In this document: positions 1 to 5,175 of the stretch, in pieces
How the letters are laid out: every line of letters begins with the position of its first letter
Position numbering within the stretch: the stretch's first letter is position 1
Assembly (NCBI GenBank): GCA_031264645.1
Contig: JAISDR010000114.1
Location: forward strand, 1 to 5,175
Direction of reading: 5' to 3'
Origin: Prevotellaceae bacterium
GTDB taxonomy: Bacteria > Bacteroidota > Bacteroidia > Bacteroidales > UBA932
DNA length: 5,175 nucleotides
The notes under the pieces: model-generated
What the model was told of the DNA's origin: nothing
Database searches by the model: none
What the model saw: only the letters and a program-made list of their open reading frames with translations
Program-made: the position numbers and the translations under genes

Positions 1-146
1 TCCGTTTCCGGATCTGTTTCAGCTGCTTCCGTTTCCGGTTCAACAATTGTTTCTTCAACAAAAGTTTCATTTTCCGACTCGTTTCCGAGTACTTCTTTTT
101 CGTTTAAATTCTCTTCGTCAAGAGTTCCGTTTTGTTCTTTACTCAT
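1..146 (-). CDS. N-terminal fragment of a protein with a highly acidic leader (partial, runs off left edge)
   Basis: Reading leftward from an ATG at 146-144, the frame stays open for 48 codons to the window edge. The visible peptide begins MSKEQNGTLDEEN. It has 15 Glu and 2 Asp against only 2 Lys, with Pro-Glu-Thr repetition at its end (EPETEAAETDPET), so it is probably disordered. An 11-base direct repeat (1-11 and 28-38) underlies the Pro-Glu-Thr repetition. There is no signal peptide or membrane segment in this part. Bacteroidota GrpE co-chaperones and DUF349 proteins often start with such Glu-rich tails, so both are candidates, but the diagnostic domain lies outside the window and I do not name it. 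The start is supported by a good promoter about 57 bases upstream (203-230, minus) and by the lack of an alternative ATG nearby in frame. The gene is divergent from rarA. Confidence 0.72.
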   Translation of the reverse strand, partial: MSKEQNGTLDEENLNEKEVLGNESENETFVEETIVEPETEAAETDPET

Positions 147-202
147 CTAATTAATCTAAAAATTAATGGGTTAGACATTATGTTGTTTATAAAATTACGG
201 CG

Positions 203-230
203 CAAAGATATAAAATATCTGTAAAACAAA
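203..230 (-). promoter_or_regulatory. Bacteroidota-type promoter for the leftward gene
   Basis: On the minus strand the -7 box TATCTTTG (210-203) matches the consensus TAnnTTTG perfectly. A TTTG (230-227) lies 16 bases upstream as the -33 element. The spacing is slightly short, but both boxes are exact. Transcription should start near 196, giving a leader of about 50 bases before the ATG at 146. No operator or hairpin is evident in that leader. Confidence 0.6.
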
Positions 231-233
231 TGA

Positions 234-241
234 TATTTTTG
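234..241 (+). promoter_or_regulatory. Candidate -7 box of the rarA promoter
   Basis: TATTTTTG matches the Bacteroidota -7 consensus TAnnTTTG perfectly on the plus strand and would start transcription near 248, about 65 bases before the rarA ATG at 313. No TTTG sits at the expected -33 distance, so this promoter is either weak or misidentified. A second, imperfect box, TACTTTTA, lies at 272-279 and also has no -33 partner. A start near 248 would leave almost no leader for the alternative upstream ATG at 259, which favours translation from 313. Confidence 0.4.
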
Positions 242-312
242 CGTAAACGGTACTTATTTTGGAAAAATATGTACTTTTACGCCTTGAAATTTTGAATATA
301 ATTTTAATTGAT

Positions 313-1590
313 ATGGAAAATATACCACTCGCCGAACGGCTGAGACCGAAAACACTGGATGAATACATCGGACAGAAACATCTTGTCGGAAAGGGTGCGA
401 TTCTTCGAAATATGATAGAGTCCGACAACATTTCGTCGTTCATACTCTGGGGACCTCCGGGCGTGGGGAAAACTACGCTGGCGCAGATTATTGCAAACAA
501 ACAGAACCGCTCGTTTTTCAGTCTCAGCGCCATCAATTCGGGCGTGAAGGATATACGCGACGTTATCGAATCGGCGAAAAAGCAAAAGTTCTTTTCTACG
601 CCCAGCCCGATTCTTTTCATTGACGAAATCCACCGGTTCAGCAAGTCCCAGCAGGATTCTCTGCTTGGCGCAGTCGAAAAAGGGATTGTCATACTTATCG
701 GCGCGACAACCGAAAATCCTTCCTTTGAGGTGATCACGCCTTTGCTTTCACGTTCGCAGGTTTATGTATTGAAATCTTTGGACAGGGAAGATCTGGAAAT
801 CCTCCTTAACAGAGCAATCACGGAAGACGTTTATCTGAAAAAGAAACAGTTCCGGATAGAGGAAATCGAGGCGCTGTTTCGCTTTTCGGGAGGAGACGCC
901 CGTAAACTGCTGAACATTCTCGACATGGTGGTGAAGGTTGCCGGAGATTCCGATACCATCGTGATTAACAATGACAATATCACCAAAATCCTGCAGGAAA
1001 ACATCGCTCTCTACGATAAAAACGGCGAACAGCACTATGACATTATTTCGGCTTTCATCAAGTCGGTGAGGGGAAGCGACCCCAACGCCGCCGTCTACTG
1101 GCTGGCGCGGATGATCGAAGGAGGCGAAGACCCCCTGTTCATTGCCCGCAGACTGGTCATCCTTGCGTCCGAGGATATCGGGATGGCAAACCCCAACGCC
1201 CTCCTGCTCACAAACGCATGTTTCGACGCCCTCGGCAAGATAGGCATGCCCGAAGGTCGCATAATCCTCGCGGAAGCAACGGTATATCTCGCAACTTCGC
1301 CCAAGAGCAACGCCTCGTACATGGCTGTAGAAACCGCCATCAGCGCCGTGAAGCAGACCGGCGACCTGCCCGTCCCTCTGCATTTGCGCAACGCTCCTAC
1401 AAAATTGATGAAACAGCTGGATTACGGTAAAAATTATAAGTATGCACACTCTTTTCAGGGAAATTTTGTCGACCTGGAGTTCCTGCCCGAACAGATTTCG
1501 GGAAGCAAATTCTATCAGCCGGGAAACAATCCGCGGGAAGCCGAAATATTGAAAAAGCTGCAGTCTCTCTGGAAAAAATACGATTATTAA
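313..1590 (+). CDS. rarA: RarA/MgsA replication-associated recombination AAA+ ATPase
   Basis: This 425-residue cytoplasmic protein belongs to the RarA/MgsA/WRNIP1 family: clamp-loader-like AAA+ ATPases that act at stalled replication forks with single-strand-binding protein. Visible motifs are Walker A GPPGVGKT (47-54), Walker B LFIDEIHRF (101-109, with D104/E105), sensor 1 GATTENPSF (130-138), an arginine finger in LLSRSQ (R147) and sensor 2 GGDARKLLN (193-201, R197). The C-terminal half carries the family's tetramerisation region, including the conserved stretches GSDPNAAVYWLARM (254-267), ASEDIGMANP (285-294) and LRNAPTKLM (358-366). Length and motif order are normal and no frame is broken. 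An ATG at 259 would add 18 hydrophobic residues (MEKYVLLRLEILN...) not typical of the family. MENIPLAERLRPKTLDEYIGQ is the usual RarA beginning, so 313 is preferred. The GH13 gene follows after 19 bases, suggesting one transcript. Residue numbers are from 313. Confidence 0.96.
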   Translation: MENIPLAERLRPKTLDEYIGQKHLVGKGAILRNMIESDNISSFILWGPPGVGKTTLAQIIANKQNRSFFSLSAINSGVKDIRDVIESAKKQKFFSTPSPILFIDEIHRFSKSQQDSLLGAVEKGIVILIGATTENPSFEVITPLLSRSQVYVLKSLDREDLEILLNRAITEDVYLKKKQFRIEEIEALFRFSGGDARKLLNILDMVVKVAGDSDTIVINNDNITKILQENIALYDKNGEQHYDIISAFIKSVRGSDPNAAVYWLARMIEGGEDPLFIARRLVILASEDIGMANPNALLLTNACFDALGKIGMPEGRIILAEATVYLATSPKSNASYMAVETAISAVKQTGDLPVPLHLRNAPTKLMKQLDYGKNYKYAHSFQGNFVDLEFLPEQISGSKFYQPGNNPREAEILKKLQSLWKKYDY

Positions 1591-1609
1591 TGTATAAAAA
1601 ATTAAGTAT

Positions 1610-3424
1610 ATGACAAAAAAAATGATTCTGTTAAGTATTGCAATGATATTCGCGAGTGGAATATCGGCGCAGGATTCTCCCGAATGGGCGAAAGATTTGA
1701 TAATATGCGAAATTGCGACGCGCGGGTTTACGTCTCCAAACGGACCCGGGAGCGGAACGTTCGAGAGCGCGCGGGAGAAACTGCCGTATCTCCAAAAGCT
1801 GGGAATTACCGGCATCTGGCTGACAGGTACAAACCTCGGCGACGCGAAACATTTCTACAACATCTGGACGCAGTATGCCTGCGTCGACCCGTCGAAACTT
1901 GATCCGGCGCTGGGTACGTCCGGGGACTTTAAAGCGCTTATCGACGATGCGCATCAGCGGGGTATCAGGATATTCATGGACGTAATCACGCATGGAGTGA
2001 TGAACGACAGTCCCCTGATTAAAGAACATCCCGAATGGTTCAGCGGAGGCTCGTGGGGAATGACCGACTTCGACTGGTACGGCAAGCATAAAGACTTGGA
2101 CGAATGGTGGGTTAAAACTTTTACGGACTGGGTAACGGAATACGGCGTGGACGGCTATCGTCTGGACGTAAATATCTACCGTCCCGACCTGTGGAAGCAG
2201 ATCAAGCAAAACGCAGCCGCGGCAGGACATCCAATCGTGGTTTTCAACGAGGCATGGGTGCACAGCGAGGGAGCCGGCGACTTTCTGCAGCGCATGACAA
2301 CACTGTCCGACCAGCGAAAAGGCCCGGATATGAATGTCGTACTCCATCGCAACGTGGCGAAACATTACCGGGAGTTCGACTATTTCCGCATTGTTGAAGT
2401 AAGTATTCAATATATGGACAGGAGCCGGGATTACGGCTATCTTGACGTGAAACCATTTTTAGACGCCGCCATTTCCGGACATTACGATTCCAGTCCCAGG
2501 GGAGCGCTGAAACTGACTCTGCTCAATTCGCCCGCCCAGCCGACGCCCGAAAAACAGGAAAGCCAGCGTCTGCTCGTCGAAGGCGTCAATCCCGAAAAGG
2601 TAATCAAAAATATCAGTATCAGACCGCTCGGCTGGACTTTACGCTACAACTACGGCGTCAACGGTTCGCTCCTCTCAGGACTGACCGGCAGCGCTCGCTA
2701 CGAAATGGAAATAAGGCCTTTCGTCCCCGACCGGCTGCTCTATTCCACCCAGCTCTCCAGTCACGACGACGGCTGGGAGGGTTCTCCGCTGGACAAAAAT
2801 CCTTACGTGGCGGAAGGAAGCCGTTCGATGTTCGGCTACAGTTTTCTCTTCACTCCGTCGATTCCGCTGTTCATGAGCGGCGAAGAATTTAATGCCGATT
2901 ATGTTCCCCTGCCGACACATACGCCCGATCTCTGGGGTAAAGGCGAACAGGGAAAGGGCAGATGGCTCTACGCTTCGATGATAGACTGGGAACAGCTCAA
3001 GCAGCCTGCCAAAAAAGACATGCTCGACGATGTAAGCCGGATGATTGCAATACGCAAAGCCGAAATCGAGCTTTTCCGTCCGCTCACTTCCGACAAAAAG
3101 CCGCCGCTGAAAGAAGTTCCATTGCAGACGACAGACGTCGACAAAGACAGCATACCGGCGCCGTACATGCTGTATAACGGGCACAAAGCCATCGTCGTAT
3201 GCGGCAATACAAGCGACAGGACTGTCAAGGGTGTCCTGAATATTTCGCTGGCAGGCACGCCTCTCGAAAATGCGACAGCGCTCCAAATCACCGACCTCTG
3301 GAACGGAAGCAGGACGAAACGGATAAAAGCGGATAATTTGCTGAAATATCCCGTCGTCATGAAACCCGACAAAAGTAAACGCGGTGGAATAGCTGTACTG
3401 AAAATCGAAGCAGTTAATAATTAA
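1610..3424 (+). CDS. Secreted GH13 (alpha-amylase family) glycoside hydrolase with an atypical region I and a long insert
   Basis: This 604-residue protein is predicted to be exported. It has a KK n-region, a hydrophobic core at about residues 5-16 and a signal peptidase I site after GISA (residue 20). No lipobox Cys is present, so it is probably periplasmic. A GH13 TIM barrel follows: the beta-1/beta-2 stretch CEIATRGF...LPYLQKLGITGIWLT (33-72), then the DPALGTSGDFKALIDDAH stretch (98-115). The catalytic residues are in place: DGYRLDVN (181-188) with nucleophile D186 and R184, VFNEAW (211-216) with acid/base E214, and SSHDDG (383-388) with H385/D386. PLFMSGEEF (419-427) and a C-terminal beta region (about 500-604) complete the fold. 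Region I reads DVITHG (124-129) instead of the usual DVVxNH, so the Asn is missing and His is one place early. About 170 residues separate E214 from D386, longer than in compact alpha-amylases, suggesting an inserted subdomain. Family members act on alpha-glucosidic bonds; the substrate here is unknown. The start at 1610 is the first in-frame ATG after rarA; one at 1622 would also keep a signal peptide. Confidence 0.88.
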   Translation: MTKKMILLSIAMIFASGISAQDSPEWAKDLIICEIATRGFTSPNGPGSGTFESAREKLPYLQKLGITGIWLTGTNLGDAKHFYNIWTQYACVDPSKLDPALGTSGDFKALIDDAHQRGIRIFMDVITHGVMNDSPLIKEHPEWFSGGSWGMTDFDWYGKHKDLDEWWVKTFTDWVTEYGVDGYRLDVNIYRPDLWKQIKQNAAAAGHPIVVFNEAWVHSEGAGDFLQRMTTLSDQRKGPDMNVVLHRNVAKHYREFDYFRIVEVSIQYMDRSRDYGYLDVKPFLDAAISGHYDSSPRGALKLTLLNSPAQPTPEKQESQRLLVEGVNPEKVIKNISIRPLGWTLRYNYGVNGSLLSGLTGSARYEMEIRPFVPDRLLYSTQLSSHDDGWEGSPLDKNPYVAEGSRSMFGYSFLFTPSIPLFMSGEEFNADYVPLPTHTPDLWGKGEQGKGRWLYASMIDWEQLKQPAKKDMLDDVSRMIAIRKAEIELFRPLTSDKKPPLKEVPLQTTDVDKDSIPAPYMLYNGHKAIVVCGNTSDRTVKGVLNISLAGTPLENATALQITDLWNGSRTKRIKADNLLKYPVVMKPDKSKRGGIAVLKIEAVNN

Positions 3425-3495
3425 CAATTATGTTTCGGCAAAAGAAGGCGAACATGATGTTAATGACTTGAAAAACGGCGATATTGAAAAAAATG

Positions 3496-3525
3496 TTTGA
3501 ATTTGCAAAATAAGTATTACTTTTG
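3496..3525 (+). promoter_or_regulatory. Bacteroidota-type promoter for the oxidoreductase gene
   Basis: A TTTG (3496-3499) and a perfect TACTTTTG (3518-3525) are separated by 18 bases, close to the ideal -33/-7 arrangement of the phylum's primary sigma factor. Transcription should begin near 3532, leaving a leader of about 35 bases. The downstream gene therefore need not depend on readthrough from the rarA-GH13 unit, although I see no intrinsic terminator between 3425 and 3495. Confidence 0.68.
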
Positions 3526-3533
3526 GTCTCAAT

Positions 3534-3561
3534 TAAGTTAAATATACATATAATAAGTTAA
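3534..3561 (+). repeat. Two 8-base direct repeats in the oxidoreductase leader
   Basis: TAAGTTAA occurs at 3534-3541 and again at 3554-3561, exactly 20 bases apart (about two helical turns), between the predicted transcription start and the ATG at 3567. Such spacing could suit a dimeric regulator bound to one DNA face. The leader is very A/T-rich, so chance is a real alternative. No binding protein can be named. Confidence 0.3.
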
Positions 3562-3566
3562 TAACT

Positions 3567-4892
3567 ATGACGAATAAAAATGAAATTAGCAGGCGGAAGT
3601 TTTTAAGTTATTCCGCACTCGGATTGGCAGGTTTGACAATCCTTCCAAGCTGGAAATTAGCAGGAGCATATGTGCCTCCGAGCGACAGGATTGTTGTCGG
3701 TTTTATTGGACTGGGACAACAGGGTCTGTCCGATTTTCACAGTTTCGCAAGATGCCAGGGCGTACAGGTCGTTGCAGGCTGTGATGTGGATTCAATTAAG
3801 CGCGAGCGCTTTAAAAGACGGGTGGAAGAATGGCAGAAGAAAAGCAATATTCCGCAACGTTGCGATGTGTATGAATTTTACGAAGACTTGCTCGACCGCA
3901 AGGACATTGACGTCGTTTCCATTGCCACGCCCGACTATTGGCACGCATTAACGACGATTCATGCCTGTCAGGCTAAAAAGGATGTGTATGTGCAAAAGCC
4001 GCTGGCATACACTATAACGGAGGGGCTTGACATGCTTAAAGCTGTTCGCAGCAACGGACGTGTTCTACAGGTCGGCAGCCAGCAACGTTCGGGCAAGGAA
4101 TTTCAGCAGGCGATTTCGATAGTACGAAGCGGTGGAATAGGACATATTGAGACCATTTACGCCAAAGTTGGCGATCCTCCAAGGCCTCTGAATCTTCCGG
4201 AACAGCCGATTCCCGCTTCCCTGAACTGGAATCAGTGGCTGGGTCCGTTAAACGATCCGAAGATACATTACCATCCCGATCTCTGTCCTCCCGTTACACT
4301 GGAACCTGACAAAAACGAACAGCTGTGGGGTGCATGGCGGTGGTACTGCGAAACTGGAAACGGATATACTGCCGACTGGGGAGCGCACATGTTCGACATC
4401 GCTCAGGCAGCAATAGGCATGGACGGCTCGGGTCCAAGCGAATTTATTCCAAAAGGATACAACGGAGCAGAATACCTTACGATGAAATATCTGAACGGAA
4501 TAGTGATGACCGAACAGCCGTTTAAGAAAGATGGCGGAAACGGCATTTGCTTCAACGGCAGCAAAGGATGGTTAAGAGTAGCGCGGGGATATATCGAATG
4601 TTCCGATCCGTCGCTGATAGAAAAGGAAGAAAAGAAAATCGCAGCAGGTCAATACGAAGTCAGTACTCCACACAAACAGAATTTTATTGATGCCGTACGT
4701 TCGCGTAAAAATCCTGTCGCTCCGGTAGAAGTCGGTTGCAGTACCAATACTCTGTGCTGCATCGCAAACATAGCAACCGAACTGAAGCGTCCGGTGAAAT
4801 GGGATCCCGCAACATTGAGTTTCTGCGACGACAAAGAAGCGGAAAACCACAGACTGTACCGCTACGAGTACAGAGATGCATATTCGGTGTAA
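3567..4892 (+). CDS. Tat-exported Gfo/Idh/MocA family NAD-dependent oxidoreductase
   Basis: This 441-residue protein begins with a clear twin-arginine signal: SRRKFL (8-13), a hydrophobic stretch (about 14-26) and a likely cleavage site after LAGA (residue 34). Tat export implies that it folds with its cofactor in the cytoplasm before export. The mature part opens with a Rossmann fold: GFIGLGQQG (45-53, GxGxxG) and GCDVD (71-75), whose D73 suits NAD(H) over NADP(H). The family Lys follows in VYVQKPLAY (140-148, K144), with Gln where EKP is usual. The C-terminal sheet domain has YTADWGAHMFD (267-277), where D270 and H274 are the likely active-site residues. The end LSFCDDKEAENHRLYRYEYRDAY resembles the subgroup of Tat-linked Gfo proteins common in Bacteroidota and Planctomycetota. 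Family members oxidise or reduce sugars, cyclitols or glycosides. A hydride-transfer glycosidase role, as in GH109, is possible, but this protein is not clearly of that type. Length is typical and the frame is intact. The ATG at 3567 is the only start that keeps the Tat motif. Confidence 0.93.
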   Translation: MTNKNEISRRKFLSYSALGLAGLTILPSWKLAGAYVPPSDRIVVGFIGLGQQGLSDFHSFARCQGVQVVAGCDVDSIKRERFKRRVEEWQKKSNIPQRCDVYEFYEDLLDRKDIDVVSIATPDYWHALTTIHACQAKKDVYVQKPLAYTITEGLDMLKAVRSNGRVLQVGSQQRSGKEFQQAISIVRSGGIGHIETIYAKVGDPPRPLNLPEQPIPASLNWNQWLGPLNDPKIHYHPDLCPPVTLEPDKNEQLWGAWRWYCETGNGYTADWGAHMFDIAQAAIGMDGSGPSEFIPKGYNGAEYLTMKYLNGIVMTEQPFKKDGGNGICFNGSKGWLRVARGYIECSDPSLIEKEEKKIAAGQYEVSTPHKQNFIDAVRSRKNPVAPVEVGCSTNTLCCIANIATELKRPVKWDPATLSFCDDKEAENHRLYRYEYRDAYSV

Positions 4893-4908
4893 TTCATTGC
4901 ATCGCTGC

Positions 4909-5005
4909 ATCGTACCTCAGTTGCAAAGCACGCAAGGCAACCGCAAGGAAAACAGAATTAAATCACTGTGAGCCTTGCGGAAGTCTTTGCATCTGGGTGT
5001 ACGAT
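4909..5005. repeat. Long interrupted palindrome in the convergent intergenic gap
   Basis: Three nested arm segments pair across a 33-base centre. ATCGTAC plus CTCAG (4909-4920) pairs with CTGGG plus GTACGAT (4993-5005, one bulged T and one G-T pair). TGCAAAG (4922-4928) pairs with CTTTGCA (4985-4991), and CGCAAGGC (4931-4938) pairs with GCCTTGCG (4972-4979). That makes about 27 pairs with a small internal loop. A second copy of the inner left arm, CCGCAAGG (4941-4948), can instead pair with CCTTGCGG (4973-4980), so two foldings compete. The centre also holds an odd palindrome, TCACTGTGA (4963-4971). No T-run follows on either strand, so it is not a standard intrinsic terminator, though it sits where a bidirectional one would be expected. 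It may be a dispersed palindromic intergenic repeat. Confidence 0.55.
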
Positions 5006-5049
5006 AAAAATCACGTAAAGCTGCAAGTGGGGAAAAATAAAGTATTCGA

Positions 5050-5175
5050 TTAATCAATTACATGGAATCCTCCTTCCGCTTTGACATTGTGGTACGGAAT
5101 TTCCTTTGATTCGGAGATTTGTATCCATTCGGCGATTTTGTAAGCCGGCAGGTTGTTTGCGATTACTATTTTGGA
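5050..5175 (-). CDS. C-terminal 41 residues of an unrecognised protein (partial, enters from right edge)
   Basis: On the minus strand an open frame enters at 5175 and ends with TAA at 5052-5050. The 41 visible residues run from SKIVIANNLPAYK through AEWIQISESKEIP to YHNVKAEGGFHVID. Natural amino-acid composition, codon choice like its neighbours and the clean stop before the intergenic palindrome support a real gene end. I do not recognise the family. The segment is soluble in character, with no membrane segment. It converges on the oxidoreductase gene, with 157 bases between the two stops, so it is not in the same operon. Confidence 0.6.
   Translation of the reverse strand, partial: SKIVIANNLPAYKIAEWIQISESKEIPYHNVKAEGGFHVID

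Noticed and set aside
1..38. 11-base direct repeat (1-11 and 28-38) as a mobile or regulatory repeat
   Set aside because: It lies in frame within a Pro-Glu-Thr-rich coding stretch and is explained by repetitive codons.
259..312. Upstream ATG extending RarA by 18 residues
   Set aside because: The extension is hydrophobic and unlike RarA N-termini, and it starts almost on top of the predicted transcription start. The ATG at 313 gives the standard beginning.
748..1815. 355-codon open frame on the minus strand
   Set aside because: It lies antisense to rarA and the start of the GH13 gene, both of which carry complete family motifs. Its translation shows no recognisable domain and it crosses the boundary between two real genes.
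2675..3427. 250-codon minus-strand open frame
   Set aside because: It is antisense to the C-terminal half of the GH13 enzyme, and its composition shows no domain. It is a frame shadow of a codon-biased gene.
3430..3471. 13-codon ORF (MFRQKKANMMLMT) after the GH13 gene
   Set aside because: It is too short, has no ribosome-binding context and shows no sign of a leader-peptide attenuator or toxin.
4909..5005. Reading the palindrome as a standard Rho-independent terminator
   Set aside because: The loop is long, the stem is interrupted and no T-run follows on either strand, so the terminator call is not supported as such.
4736..5053. 105-codon plus-strand frame spanning the end of the oxidoreductase and the intergenic gap
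   Set aside because: Half overlaps the oxidoreductase in another frame and the rest runs through the palindrome. The translation has no domain character.

Overview
The window looks like chromosomal DNA from a member of the Bacteroidota, most likely the order Bacteroidales. Two of the three upstream regions carry near-ideal copies of the promoter peculiar to that phylum (TTTG, then TAnnTTTG), and the third carries a perfect TAnnTTTG box. No start codon has a Shine-Dalgarno sequence; all are preceded by A/T-rich leaders. The protein set fits as well: a bacterial RarA, a secreted family-13 glycosidase and a Tat-exported Gfo/Idh/MocA oxidoreductase. The genus cannot be told from this sequence.

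Layout from left to right: (1) the first 48 codons of a leftward gene with a very acidic N-terminus (1-146, minus). (2) A 166-base divergent intergenic region holding back-to-back promoter elements for the leftward gene and for rarA. (3) rarA, encoding the AAA+ ATPase RarA/MgsA (313-1590). (4) Only 19 bases later, a 604-residue secreted GH13 (alpha-amylase family) enzyme with its catalytic triad intact, an atypical region I and a large insert (1610-3424). (5) A 142-base gap containing a textbook Bacteroidota promoter. (6) A 441-residue Tat-exported NAD-type oxidoreductase of the Gfo/Idh/MocA family (3567-4892). (7) A 157-base convergent gap dominated by a long interrupted palindrome (4909-5005). 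(8) The last 41 codons of an unrecognised leftward gene (5050-5175, minus).

The genes do not form one obvious pathway. rarA is housekeeping replication-fork maintenance and is probably co-transcribed with the GH13 gene by proximity alone. The GH13 enzyme and the oxidoreductase are both predicted to be exported and both probably act on sugars, so a joint role in carbohydrate processing in the cell envelope is possible. The second has its own promoter, however, and nothing in the sequence proves a link. I see no mobile-element gene, CRISPR array, tRNA or rRNA. No new multi-gene system is evident. The most unusual features are the intergenic palindrome and the divergent GH13 enzyme.
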